DNA of 64,000 nucleotides from assembly GCA_964633115.1 (NCBI GenBank), contig CAZWEO010000012.1, positions 1 to 64,000 on the forward strand, written 5' to 3'. The translations under genes were made by a program, and so were the position numbers. Below are positions 9,434-18,412 of this stretch, piece after piece (within the stretch, counting starts at the first letter, position 1; every line of letters starts with the position of its first letter). Source of the stretch: B30-G6 sp964633115. Lineage in GTDB: Bacteria; Desulfobacterota; Desulfobacteria; Desulfobacterales; B30-G6. The notes under the pieces were generated by a model. That model searched no databases. It saw only the letters and a program-made list of their open reading frames with translations, and was not told the origin of the DNA.

Positions 9434-10321
9434 TTAGGTTAGTTTTGGTGGAATTCGCCGAATTCCGCTAAGTGCATTCACAGCAATTGAAGCCAAAAGG
9501 ATCGCACCCCCGACTACTGTCCAGATGCCTGCCAATTCACCCATAAATACCCACACCCATATCGGTCCCAGCAACACCTCTGTCATGCTCAGCAGCGTCA
9601 ACTCAGCCGCCAGCACAACTTTGCTGCCAAAGGTGTAAATGGCCAAACCCAAAGCCAACTGAAACGCCCCCATAAACAGGGTCACGCCGGTATCCCAGGG
9701 TGATAAGATCAGCGATTGATCTAGCAATCGGCACATCATGAGTGCCGTAAAAAATGTCAATACACCGCCCAAAAATACGGCCGGCAACATGTCTTCCAGC
9801 TTTCCCCAGCGTAGGCATATGGTGAAGACAGCAAACCCGATGGCCGATAAAACTGCGGCTACGTTACCAATCAGCCTGCCGGAAGCCAGCCCATCCCAGA
9901 GCATGGTCAACATCCCCAGGAATGCAAATACGATTGATATCCAAGTGGCTCGGCGCACCGGCTCGCCTAATAATATTCGGCCTAAAATGGCGACAAAAAA
10001 GGGTGCGGTTGCGAACAAAAAAACGGCGTTTGCCACCGTGGTTGTTTGCAGGGCCAAGATACCACCCGCAAATGCAAATACCAGACCGATGGCACCCAAG
10101 GTTGATGGGATTGCAGCTTTTCGAAGTATATCAAGGAAATGATTTTTTGAACGATAATGTATAACGATAAATAGAACCGGTGTCATGGCCACGGATCGGT
10201 AGAAGAGAATCTGCCAGACTTGGGCTTCATGGATCAATCGAACCATAAGACCCGTGGTTGACCAAAGTGAACCAGCCAGAAGAACCAGGAACACACCTGT
10301 CCTATAGGATAAGCCCGCCAT
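9434..10321 (-). CDS. EamA/DMT family permease
   Basis: The 295-residue protein has about ten hydrophobic helices arranged as two EamA repeats. Each repeat has the characteristic ending, for example ALQTTTVANAVFLFATAPFF in the first and VVLAAELTLLSMTEVLLGP in the second. Drug/metabolite transporters of this type export amino acids or metabolites. No substrate can be assigned. It lies upstream of the YitT gene on the minus strand. Confidence 0.85.
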   Translation of the reverse strand: MAGLSYRTGVFLVLLAGSLWSTTGLMVRLIHEAQVWQILFYRSVAMTPVLFIVIHYRSKNHFLDILRKAAIPSTLGAIGLVFAFAGGILALQTTTVANAVFLFATAPFFVAILGRILLGEPVRRATWISIVFAFLGMLTMLWDGLASGRLIGNVAAVLSAIGFAVFTICLRWGKLEDMLPAVFLGGVLTFFTALMMCRLLDQSLILSPWDTGVTLFMGAFQLALGLAIYTFGSKVVLAAELTLLSMTEVLLGPIWVWVFMGELAGIWTVVGGAILLASIAVNALSGIRRIPPKLT

Positions 10322-10490
10322 TGCCGTCTGATGTAAGTCCCAGTTCCCCGGTAAAAGAAGTGAAAGATAGAAATGTTGTACCGTATATAGATTTGCCCCC
10401 GTATAACTTCGGGAGTCATATCAAACAGCAATCATATTACGGTATCCCTTATGCGCGTCCTGATAGCGGATACTACGCCTTATGTCAAGC

Positions 10491-11018
10491 TTAGGTAATC
10501 GTTATATCTAAATTTAATTCCTCCCCCACTTGGGAGGTCCCATTTTCAAGTTCCTCCAAGGAGAGTTGGTCTGGAATTTGAACCGCCAGTTCCATAGAAT
10601 AGATTACCGTCCCGGATTCAGGTGAAATGGTTCTTTGGGATTGCAGGTTCTCAATGTTGATATTGTTATGCGCCAGGAATTTACTAACTTTATAAACGAT
10701 CCCGGTCTGGTCGACACCGGTCACGCTAATGGTCCTGCTGACGTGTCCGGCCAGCTTTTGCTCATCTTCAGTTTTCACAGGGCGAATAATGGCGGTTATG
10801 CCCGTTTCCCTTTCAAGCTGTTTGCACGCCTGTTCAAGCTGGTCTTTCAAATTGGGTTCTCTACTTGTAAATAGTAGAATGATTGCAAATTCGTTCAGCA
10901 TTTGCGTCATGGTCGAATCTTCCAGGTTACAGCCAAGTTCATAGAGCACCTTGGTAATCGCAGCAACAATGCCCGGTCGATCTTTGCAAAAAGCACTCAG
11001 GATGTATTTATTCTCCAT
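10491..11018 (-). CDS. Double ACT-domain protein (GcvR-like)
   Basis: The 175-residue protein contains two ACT modules. The first begins YILSAFCKDRPGIVAAITKVLYELGCNLEDS; the second begins RTISVTGVDQTGIVYKVSKFLAHNNINIENL. Both show the DxPGIV or DQTGIV turn that binds amino acid ligands at the domain interface. The arrangement matches GcvR-type ACT regulators, which respond to glycine. No enzyme domain is attached. No glycine cleavage genes are in the window, so the ligand is uncertain. The start has AAGGAGGTAGGGC upstream. Confidence 0.8.
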   Translation of the reverse strand: MENKYILSAFCKDRPGIVAAITKVLYELGCNLEDSTMTQMLNEFAIILLFTSREPNLKDQLEQACKQLERETGITAIIRPVKTEDEQKLAGHVSRTISVTGVDQTGIVYKVSKFLAHNNINIENLQSQRTISPESGTVIYSMELAVQIPDQLSLEELENGTSQVGEELNLDITIT

Positions 11019-11130
11019 GCCCTACCTCCTTTAAACAGGTAATTTTATACCTTAGTTTGATAGACGTTTGCTTGATCCTATTAGATGTTTGCAGTACACT
11101 CGAAAGAATGATTTGTCTGCTATTTGTCTG

Positions 11131-11379
11131 CTATTTGTCATCCAGGATTTGCCGGAGCTTCTGTGACAACTCCTCCATTCTGAACGGCTTTTGTATAAAG
11201 CCATTGCATCCTAGTACCAATATTTCCTCGGCCCGCCCTCTGAGGCTGTAGCCGCTCGAAAGCAGAACTTTGATTTTCGAATTCTTTTCTTTTAGTCGTG
11301 AGTAAACCTCTTTAGCGCCCATACCGGGCATAATCATATCAAGAATAACGATACCGATTGTCTCTTTTTTCTTTTTGAA
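11131..11379 (-). pseudogene. Remnant of a receiver (REC) domain, C-terminal half
   Basis: Reading from directly after the galE stop codon, in the same frame, the sequence encodes the second half of a response regulator receiver. It begins near VILDMIMPGMG, which includes the phosphoacceptor Asp, then runs through the KVLLSSGYS strand and GFIQKPF with the conserved Lys-Pro. It closely resembles the receiver at 31520-31876. The first half of the domain, the acidic pocket and any start site are absent. I infer the end of a hybrid kinase or response regulator gene truncated by a deletion joining it to galE. Confidence 0.75.
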
Positions 11380-12372
11380 CTATTGTTCGTCCCCATAACC
11401 TTTGGGATGCGTTCTATGCCATCGCCAGGCCGAGGCTACGATCGCCTCCAAATCCTCAAAACGCGGCTGCCAGCCCAGTTCTTGTTTAATTTTTTGCGAT
11501 GATGCCGCCAAAACAGCGGGGTCACCGGCCCGTCGATCCACCGCCTGATGTTGGATGTTGAGTCCGCTAACAGCACGGCAAACCTTGAGGACTTCCCAGA
11601 CCGAATAAGTACGCTGGCAACCGAGATTATAAACGGCGCTAGTTCCACCATCTAACAAATGTTTGATCGACAGAACATGAGCTTCCGCCAGATCGGATAC
11701 ATGGATATAGTCCCGTAAACAGGTGCCATCCGCTGTAGGCCAGTCTGTGCCAAAAATTTTGATAATACGACCGCTCAGGCCAGCTTGCAGCGTCAAAGGG
11801 ATTAAATGCGTTTCCGGGCTGTGGTCTTCACCAATTTCTCCGCTTGCATCCGCCCCGGCTGCATTAAAGTATCGCAAGGCAACATATTTAAGCCCATGAG
11901 CCCTATGGCAGTCTTGTAATATTTGCTCCACAAAAAGCTTGCTATGACCATAGGGGCTGGTGGGATGGGTTGGATTTTCTTCCAGAATTGGAATTTCTGC
12001 AGGCTCACCGTAGACAGCCGCCGTGGATGAAAATATCAGTTTGTCAACCCCATGTTGCTTCATGGTCGCCAGCAAAGCCAGGGTGTTCGCGGTATTGTTG
12101 TGGTAATATTTAATGGGTAGTTGAACCGACTCACCCACTTCGATATGGGCTGCAAATTGCATCACGCAGTCAATTGCGTGCTGAGAAAACACCTTGTTTA
12201 ATACACCTCTATCAGCGGTATCGCCGACTACCAAAGCCCCGTGCCGAACCGCTTGGGTATGCCCGGCGCTTAGATTGTCCAGTGTAACGGCATCAAATCC
12301 ATTGGCTTTCAAAGCCATTAATACATGCGAGCCAATATATCCGGCCCCGCCGACAACCAGTATTTTGCCCAT
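11380..12372 (-). CDS. galE: UDP-glucose 4-epimerase
   Basis: This 330-residue short-chain dehydrogenase has the NAD-binding GGAGYIGSH at residues 8-16. The catalytic Ser is in IFSSTAAVYG and the Tyr-Lys pair in SPYGHSKLF; RYFNAAGAD follows. GalE interconverts UDP-glucose and UDP-galactose, feeding lipopolysaccharide and exopolysaccharide synthesis. GGAGGTCTAAC precedes the ATG. Length is normal for the family. The gene ends with a TAG immediately followed, in frame, by a receiver-domain remnant, which suggests a rearrangement just past the gene without harming it. Confidence 0.93.
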   Translation of the reverse strand: MGKILVVGGAGYIGSHVLMALKANGFDAVTLDNLSAGHTQAVRHGALVVGDTADRGVLNKVFSQHAIDCVMQFAAHIEVGESVQLPIKYYHNNTANTLALLATMKQHGVDKLIFSSTAAVYGEPAEIPILEENPTHPTSPYGHSKLFVEQILQDCHRAHGLKYVALRYFNAAGADASGEIGEDHSPETHLIPLTLQAGLSGRIIKIFGTDWPTADGTCLRDYIHVSDLAEAHVLSIKHLLDGGTSAVYNLGCQRTYSVWEVLKVCRAVSGLNIQHQAVDRRAGDPAVLAASSQKIKQELGWQPRFEDLEAIVASAWRWHRTHPKGYGDEQ

Positions 12373-12471
12373 TGTTAGACCTCCGATCTACATTACCAAT
12401 AAAATGGATAATGGCACCCAAGAGTCATTGAACAATGAACCTTTAAGCTCTTGGCTCTTAGCTGTTTGGTA

Positions 12472-13063
12472 TCATACCTGCATATATTTCCGAATCTCAT
12501 CCTCAAAATTCTGGCTCCCGGTAGCAATGTAGGTATGTTTGCCAGTCTCCGCCAGATCACCACAAGCCACAAGCAATTCGGCATGCATGATAATCCAAAC
12601 AATTTTCCTTATAGAATGATTCAGGCATGAAGCAGTGCCAACATTTGGCTGGAAAATGCTCCTTATATCCTTTGGGAGCTTGTTGTGGATATTGCCGAAT
12701 CAGGAGGTCATATGCACTGTGGGCTTTGACTTTCAGATCGGCAATTTTAACGAGTTCCGCCAATCCGCCATCATGGTCTTCATGTCCGTGACTGATAAGA
12801 ACATAGTCTAAGTATTTGGGATCAATTCCCGTTTGTTGCATCATGGCCACCAGATGTCGGCCCTGACCATATCTGCCCGAATCAATCAAAAATGGCTGAT
12901 CCGCCATGACAACGTAATTCCAGGTGGGCCCCAGATCCCAATGTCCACCATAAAAGTTCTTAGTTGGCAGGCCAAAGATTTCCAAGCCACTCGGTAATTT
13001 AAATTTGACGATCATGCCATTGCCGCTGGCATCACCCTGCTGGATTATTGTTCTGTTCGTCAA
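12472..13063 (-). pseudogene. Frameshifted or truncated metallo-beta-lactamase-fold protein
   Basis: The first reading frame (13063 to 12557, 168 codons) has the metal-binding motif SHGHEDHDGG of the metallo-beta-lactamase fold and stops after DYHACRIACGLW. At the break the DNA reads CATGCATG. Removing one CATG joins DYHA to an open frame (ELLVACGDLAETGKH...) running to 12472. Either a 4-base duplication broke the gene, or the tail comes from another gene. In both cases the later metal ligands of the fold (the GHTxG-type His and the following Asp) are not visible, so an active hydrolase is unlikely. The start has AGGAGAG upstream. Confidence 0.6.
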
Positions 13064-13080
13064 GTATTGCTCTCCTTAAA

Positions 13081-13104
13081 ATATAATCGTGTTTACGATT
13101 ATAT
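13081..13104. other. Hairpin overlapping the shikimate kinase stop codon
   Basis: ATATAATCGT (13081-13090) and ACGATTATAT (13095-13104) form a perfect 10-bp stem with a 4-base loop, spanning the stop codon at 13099-13101. On the minus strand it is followed by a short T-run (TTTTAAGG), so it could act as a weak terminator. Confidence 0.4.
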
Positions 13105-13632
13105 TTGATAGCGATGAATTGCCAATAGCTCAGCTGCCACCTGGTCTGGTGTTTTACCACTTGTGTCCAGTTGAATGAACTGAGCATACACGCTTTGACG
13201 CGCCAACATCAATTCTTGAATTCTTTTTATTGGGTCGTCAACTTGAACCAAAGGACGGATTGCATCTTTGTCATTGGTGATTCGTTCCAAAATTTGATCC
13301 AATGAAGCTACGAGACAGTATATTTGTCCCTGCCGACTAAATGCATCCACGTTAGCGGGATTTTGCATCATCCCGCCGCCGGTGGCAATGACAAGTCCCT
13401 GCCGCTCAGCCAATTCTGCTACAATCCTTGTTTCCTTTTTCCTGAATGTTTGCTCACCTTCTTCCGAGAAAATATCTGCAATGCACTTGCCCCAGCGCTT
13501 TTCTATCAAATCATCCGTATCGATAAAACCATAATCCAACTTTTTAGCTACCAAACGGCCCACCGTAGATTTTCCGGTGGCCATGAAACCGGTTAAGACC
13601 ACATTGCTTAGATTACCTTTTTTCATTTTCAT
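13099..13632 (-). CDS. aroK: Shikimate kinase
   Basis: The 177-residue protein has the P-loop GFMATGKSTVGR near residue 15, the shikimate-binding FIDTDDLIE, FRKKETRIV and the GGG turn (VIATGGGMM). It ends with the usual helical lid and LARQSVYAQ. It phosphorylates shikimate with ATP in the chorismate pathway. The ATG at 13632 overlaps the stop of the ClC gene by four bases; the ATG at 13626 is an alternative. Translational coupling with the channel gene is likely, but there is no obvious functional link. Confidence 0.92.
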   Translation of the reverse strand: MKMKKGNLSNVVLTGFMATGKSTVGRLVAKKLDYGFIDTDDLIEKRWGKCIADIFSEEGEQTFRKKETRIVAELAERQGLVIATGGGMMQNPANVDAFSRQGQIYCLVASLDQILERITNDKDAIRPLVQVDDPIKRIQELMLARQSVYAQFIQLDTSGKTPDQVAAELLAIHRYQI

Positions 13633-15401
13633 TCTGATTGTGATCCGCCTTGTAAAAGTGATTCCTTAATCACGGCTTTGTCATAAGCCCCAATAATGTC
13701 TCGTCGCGTCAGGACACCCTTGAGCTTCAAACGGTTCACAGATGATACCACTGGCATAATCGAGAAATCACGTAAGGTAATTGCTTCAAGCGCCTGATAC
13801 AGGTTGTTATCGCTGGTAACTGTCACCACCTCTTTGGTGGCGATATCTTTGGTTACGATGATGCCTTTTAGGTCTTCGTTAAAAATTGCTTCATTGTAAT
13901 CGTTGAAAGACAAGATACCAGATAGATTACCATCGGTATTGATCACCGGAAAGCTGTTAAACTTGCTTTTTGACACCATATGGGAAAAATCCTCCAAGCC
14001 CATGTTTTCCGGTACTGTTTCCACTGATGGATTCATCACATCTTTGACTTTAATGGACTTGAGGATATTCACTTCGCGGCCCTGGCGGATGTCAATCCCA
14101 CGGCGTATCAGTTTCATGGTATAGATAGACTCTTTCATCAACCTCTGAATCACCAAGGAGCTTATGATACAGGTTACCATCAGGGGTAAAATAATCTTAT
14201 AGTCGCCGGTCATTTCAAAAAGTGTGAGGATAGCCGTCAGGGGCCCGTGGGTGGTGGCACTAACGATGGCTGCCATACCAACGATGCCATAGGCGCCTGG
14301 CGAGGCTGTAATCGATGGGAATAGACTATGCACGATAACCCCGAACAGGCCGCCCGTCATGGCTCCCAGAAAAAGTGAGGGCGCAAAAATCCCCCCGGAT
14401 CCTCCCGAACCGATGGTTATAGAGGTGGCCAGGATTTTGAGAAAGATCAGGAGTAGCATCAGCCACCAGGCCATTTCCTGAACCAGAGAAAGATCGATAG
14501 CACCATATCCTACACCCAATAAATGCGGAAATACCAATCCAGCTGTACCAAGGATCACTCCACCGGCCACAGCTTTGAGATAAAGTGGGAACTTGATATC
14601 ATCGAACAAATCTTCAATACGATATAGGATTTTAACGAATATAAGAGCGACAACCGCACATATCACCCCGAGAGTGACATATAGAGGAAATTCCCAGGCA
14701 CTGACGAGCTCGTAGTTGGGTACGATGAATGCGGGGAAATCACCCAAGTAGTGTCGTGAAATTGCCGTGGCAGTGACCGAGGATATAACGATTGGACTGA
14801 AGGTGGCCAATCCAAAATCACCCAGGATGATTTCCAGCGCAAACATGCATCCGGCAATGGGGGCGTTGAATGTGGCGGCAATACCGGCAGCGGCGCCACA
14901 TCCCACCAGAGTTCGCATGCGGTCGGCAGACACCTTCATAATCTGGCCCACACTGGAGCCTATGGCTGAGCCGATCTGCACGATGGGTCCTTCCCGGCCC
15001 ACAGAACCACCCGTACCTATACAAATAGCCGATGCCAGTGATTTAACAATCACCAAGCGTTTACGTATAACACCTCCTCGCAGGGCAACGGCTTCCATCA
15101 CTTCAGGAACACCATGCCCCTTGGCCTCACGGGCAAAATAATAGACCAGCAAGCCCACCACAAGGCCCCCGATGGCGGGGATGATAATACGCCAATACCA
15201 TGTAACCGTAGTGACCACACCCAAAAGGGTATCGGCAGAACCATAGGCCAGCGTTTGAACATAATTGATCAGATACCGAAACCCAACAGCACCATATCCG
15301 CCAGCCAATCCCACCACGATGGCCAGTAGCGCCATGATGCTGTTTTCGCCTGTCGTTAAGATTTTGAGTCCTTTAATTTTTTTTGAAAATAATTGGAACA
15401 T
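13629..15401 (-). CDS. ClC-family chloride channel or antiporter with C-terminal CBS pair
   Basis: Starting at 15401 the protein has 590 residues. The anion-pathway motifs are GHGVPEV, GGSVGREGPIVQIGSAIG (with the gating Glu) and GSGGSGGIFAPSLFLGA. About ten to twelve membrane segments fill the first 430 residues. Two CBS domains follow, beginning VKDVMNPSVETVPE and IVTKDIATKEVVTV; such pairs bind adenine nucleotides and adjust transport. I chose 15401 because AAAGG lies nine bases before it, whereas the earlier in-frame ATG at 15440 lacks a site. Confidence 0.9.
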   Translation of the reverse strand: MFQLFSKKIKGLKILTTGENSIMALLAIVVGLAGGYGAVGFRYLINYVQTLAYGSADTLLGVVTTVTWYWRIIIPAIGGLVVGLLVYYFAREAKGHGVPEVMEAVALRGGVIRKRLVIVKSLASAICIGTGGSVGREGPIVQIGSAIGSSVGQIMKVSADRMRTLVGCGAAAGIAATFNAPIAGCMFALEIILGDFGLATFSPIVISSVTATAISRHYLGDFPAFIVPNYELVSAWEFPLYVTLGVICAVVALIFVKILYRIEDLFDDIKFPLYLKAVAGGVILGTAGLVFPHLLGVGYGAIDLSLVQEMAWWLMLLLIFLKILATSITIGSGGSGGIFAPSLFLGAMTGGLFGVIVHSLFPSITASPGAYGIVGMAAIVSATTHGPLTAILTLFEMTGDYKIILPLMVTCIISSLVIQRLMKESIYTMKLIRRGIDIRQGREVNILKSIKVKDVMNPSVETVPENMGLEDFSHMVSKSKFNSFPVINTDGNLSGILSFNDYNEAIFNEDLKGIIVTKDIATKEVVTVTSDNNLYQALEAITLRDFSIMPVVSSVNRLKLKGVLTRRDIIGAYDKAVIKESLLQGGSQSE

Positions 15402-15547
15402 AAAGTTTTGCCTTTCGAACACCCAACACAGCCTAAACAACCAAACATTTTATGAATGAAGGTCCATGCTGTTTAGGTAACCTTGGGAAAAACCAAGCTA
15501 AAAATATTAGCCCCATGCTATAGCAGGTAATCAAAACTGGCATCAAG

Positions 15548-15663
15548 AAAGAAATCGCAATGGATAAAACCAGACTCGGGCTAAAAGCCGGGTTTATCCA
15601 CCATGTCGTTTAGCGGCAATAAATCATCTATGCCTGGATAAACCCCGTTCAAGCGATTTCTTT
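15548..15663. repeat. Structured inverted-repeat element in the 15402-15871 intergenic region
   Basis: AAAGAAATCGC (15548-15558) and GCGATTTCTTT (15653-15663) are perfect 11-base arms. Inside, TGGATAAA (15561-15568) pairs with TTTATCCA (15593-15600), and TGGATAAA occurs again at 15635-15642. The rest of the 470-base gap between the ClC gene and the solute-binding protein has no gene. It holds further small palindromes: AATTCCCACTTGGGAATT near 15667 and AAGGTATACCTT near 15710. A non-autonomous element or a structured RNA are both possible. Confidence 0.45.
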
Positions 15664-15871
15664 AGGTAATTCCCACTTGGGAATTAAACATTTGCAAGAC
15701 GTATTAACCAAGGTATACCTTACGAATGACCAGTTTGGTGACGTGAATCCTCTTGACAATTTTATGAAAATCAGCGACCTCCAGTAGAGTTGGTGGTTCG
15801 AAGTGGCTCCTGAAAGGAACTTGGTGCACAGAGTTGTCGCTGATTTGAAGTAAAAAATTTATTTCGAAGGG

Positions 15872-17524
15872 ATGCATAAAAAGATGCAAAGGGCATATCA
15901 TCAGGATTCACGCTTAAAGGTCCTCCACAAACAATACCACAACGGAAAATTATCACGCCGGGAATTCCTTCGCATCGCGGCCCTGTTGGGTTATGCCACC
16001 ATCACCGGCATATATGGACTGCAGTTGGTAAGTCCCGGGCGGGCGATGGCTGCGACCTATGGCGATAAATTGCGAATTGCGGGCTTGTTACCCCGTGTCC
16101 AATATCCGTCTGTGCTCAGGCCCCAGGCCACCAACCAGGCCATTCGGCAAGTGTTTGAATACCTGACATATACGGATTCTAACAATCACACCCACCCATT
16201 TCTGCTGGAAAGATGGGAGGTTAGCGAGGACCTTAAAACCTGGTCTCTACATTTAAGGAAAAACGTATTCTTTAATAATGGACAAGCGCTCACGGCCGAC
16301 GATGTTGTCTTTTCCATTAGCCAATGGCTCAATGAAAACAATCACACCCCCATGAAATCCATTCTGGGCACCTATCTTGCGACCACCAACATCGAGCAAG
16401 TTGATGCTTACCAAATAAAACTATATCTGAACCGGCCCGAGATCGCCGTACCAGAGCATTTAAGCCATCCATCGGCCCTGATTATCAATCACCATACTTT
16501 TGAAGGCGATATCTTGGCAGCCCCGCACGGAACTGGGCCATTTAGAATAGATACCTTTGAAGAAAATATTCGCTGTCTACTGAAAAGGCGTTACGACTAT
16601 TGGCAGCCGGGATTGCCTTATTTAAACGAGATTGAGTTCCTGGACCTGGGACGAAATCTGACTTCACGAGCATCTGCGTTGAAGAACCGATCCGTCGATC
16701 TGATTGACCTCAGTGACCTCGATAGCACCCGGGCGTATGGGGTCTTGAAAAGCCAGCGAACCATACAATTGACACCGGTAGTCACCGCCAAGGCCAATGT
16801 GCTTCGCATGCGGGTTGATCGGCCCCCTTGGACTGACAACCAGGTTCGCAAAGCCCTGAAACTTTGCCAACACCGGGAAAAAATCCGGCATTTAGCCCAT
16901 TTGGGACAAGGCACTCTTGCAAATGATTTTCATGTGAGTCCCGCGCATCAAGAATATTGTCACAAAGCTGCCCACAAGTTCGATCCGCGGCGGGCCAAAC
17001 TCCTCTTGGAAGAAGCCGGATATCCAGAGGGTTTGGATGTCCATCTGACTATCCCAGAAAACCGGTCCGATATCCTGACACATGCCCTGGTTATCCAAGC
17101 TGATGCAGCCCGCGCCGGATTTAGAATTCACCTACAAGAAGTTACGACCCACGAGTATCATCGCAATCGAACCGAGTTCGATCTGGCGATTACCCCCTGG
17201 CCTCACTTTTTTATGGGCATTACTGCTTTGCAAATGTCCATGCAGATGGAGGCCGAAGATCTGCCTGGGCCCTGGAACGAGACACGCTGGCATGACGAAG
17301 AATTCTCTCAATTAATATCTCAGGCCGCCCTAACCCTGGATGCAATTGAGCGCAAAAAAATATTCTGCAAAATGGAAGAAATTCAGATGAATCGGGGTGC
17401 TATTGGCATTGCCTACTGGCAGAATAGTTGGATTGCCGCTAACAAACGCGTTCAGAACATCCAGCCCCATCCAAATGACAACTTGGACCTCACCCGAGTT
17501 TGGTTGAAGCCCAAACGCAAATAA
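15872..17524 (+). CDS. Family 5 extracellular solute-binding protein with a Tat-type signal
   Basis: The 550-residue protein begins with a twin-arginine signal, KLSRREFLRIAALLGYATI, and a likely cleavage after GRAMA. The mature part matches peptide/nickel-binding proteins of ABC importers (SBP family 5): WEVSEDLKTWSLHLRKNVFFNNG, LTADDVVFS, GTGPFRI and LLEEAGYPEG. Such proteins deliver oligopeptides, nickel chelates or sugars to a membrane permease. No permease or ATPase gene lies nearby, so it is an orphan. GAAGGG directly precedes the ATG; a second ATG four codons later is equally possible. It faces the DUF39 gene tail to tail. Confidence 0.85.
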   Translation: MHKKMQRAYHQDSRLKVLHKQYHNGKLSRREFLRIAALLGYATITGIYGLQLVSPGRAMAATYGDKLRIAGLLPRVQYPSVLRPQATNQAIRQVFEYLTYTDSNNHTHPFLLERWEVSEDLKTWSLHLRKNVFFNNGQALTADDVVFSISQWLNENNHTPMKSILGTYLATTNIEQVDAYQIKLYLNRPEIAVPEHLSHPSALIINHHTFEGDILAAPHGTGPFRIDTFEENIRCLLKRRYDYWQPGLPYLNEIEFLDLGRNLTSRASALKNRSVDLIDLSDLDSTRAYGVLKSQRTIQLTPVVTAKANVLRMRVDRPPWTDNQVRKALKLCQHREKIRHLAHLGQGTLANDFHVSPAHQEYCHKAAHKFDPRRAKLLLEEAGYPEGLDVHLTIPENRSDILTHALVIQADAARAGFRIHLQEVTTHEYHRNRTEFDLAITPWPHFFMGITALQMSMQMEAEDLPGPWNETRWHDEEFSQLISQAALTLDAIERKKIFCKMEEIQMNRGAIGIAYWQNSWIAANKRVQNIQPHPNDNLDLTRVWLKPKRK

Positions 17525-17628
17525 GGATCTAAGAGCCTAGGGCCTTATTTGCGTCAATTGCCTGCGATCGCCATCGCCCGATAAATGCATGTATCCAAAC
17601 AGGATAAGCATACGATGCATTTATCGGG
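17516..17628. repeat. Two large palindromes at a convergent gene junction
   Basis: The first palindrome has perfect 11-base arms CGCAAATAAGG (17516-17526) and CCTTATTTGCG (17543-17553), spanning the stop codon of the solute-binding protein. The second has perfect 14-base arms CCCGATAAATGCAT (17577-17590) and ATGCATTTATCGGG (17615-17628), with an inner TATCC/GGATA stem, spanning the DUF39 stop codon. They may serve as terminators for the converging genes, but neither has a T-run of normal length. A scar of a mobile element is another reading. Confidence 0.5.
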
Positions 17629-18412
17629 ATTGAACGATACCATCCATTCCGGAAGGCGCCCTGGGTGTTCCGTTTTCGTGTCTGAGAGCGGTCGGATTAT
17701 GTTGGGTACCGTGCCAGACTACATATCCTTGGGCCCCACAGAAAAAAATACGGGTTCCCAGGCCGATGGTGCGGTAGTACGGATCGTTGAATAACGGAGA
17801 AAGCTGGCCGGCACTGCAGTAGTAGGCGTTACCGATACGTGGTTTCAGTTTGCCCATATAAGTATAAATCGATTTCTCAGACAAATTAACGGCGACATTA
17901 TAATTCTGATAACAGTTGCGCGGATTGAACATAAAGGCATCAGTCATATCGGTCAAGCCGATGGACTGTTCGCGGCGTGTCTCGGGATAACAATCAGTGC
18001 CATAGGCACCTGCTTTTAAACGAACTGTTTTTCCGGCAATCAAATCCTCGATAACATGGGCACCGCCATAATCGAAGCGACCCGGTTGCTTTTTGCTATT
18101 GCGAGGATCATCTTCCTTGATAGCCGTCGCGCCAACATATACATCCGCCGCCGCTAGTCCTGCATAAGCGGGGACATCGTTCAAAGATACCACCCCACCA
18201 CCAAACTTCATTTTCTCCCGAGGTTGCTTAATGTTCAAAAATGCACCCGACGAACACATGGGGCTAAAAGTGCCGGTGGTGACCACATCAACCTCTTTGG
18301 CAATCTTTTGCGGTCCATATTTCTGAACCATGGGTATAATCTCTTCGGCGGTAACAACCACTGCCGTGCCTTTCTGAATCTTGGCGTTGATCTCCTCTAT
18401 TGTTTTTGTCAT
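17621..18412 (-). CDS. DUF39 (homocysteine biosynthesis/sulfur incorporation) protein, C-terminally short
   Basis: The 263-residue protein matches the front of the DUF39/HcyBio family (COG1900): VTTGTFSPMCSSGAFLN (Cys53), VSLNDVPAYAGLAAADVYVGAT, GGAHVIEDLIAGK, AGAYGTDCYP (Cys141) and IFFCGAQGYVVWHGTQHNP. In methanogens this family takes part in homocysteine formation from aspartate semialdehyde, with two conserved cysteines. From memory family members are about 380 residues or more, and the glycine-rich C-terminal portion after the HGTQHNP motif is missing here. The reading frame ends inside a 14-bp palindrome, and the missing part is not present in another frame. It may be a truncated, possibly inactive copy. 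Confidence 0.75.
   Translation of the reverse strand: MTKTIEEINAKIQKGTAVVVTAEEIIPMVQKYGPQKIAKEVDVVTTGTFSPMCSSGAFLNIKQPREKMKFGGGVVSLNDVPAYAGLAAADVYVGATAIKEDDPRNSKKQPGRFDYGGAHVIEDLIAGKTVRLKAGAYGTDCYPETRREQSIGLTDMTDAFMFNPRNCYQNYNVAVNLSEKSIYTYMGKLKPRIGNAYYCSAGQLSPLFNDPYYRTIGLGTRIFFCGAQGYVVWHGTQHNPTALRHENGTPRAPSGMDGIVQSR

Noticed and set aside
14767..15141. 124-codon frame opposite the ClC gene
   Set aside because: Antisense to conserved channel motifs; no independent signals.
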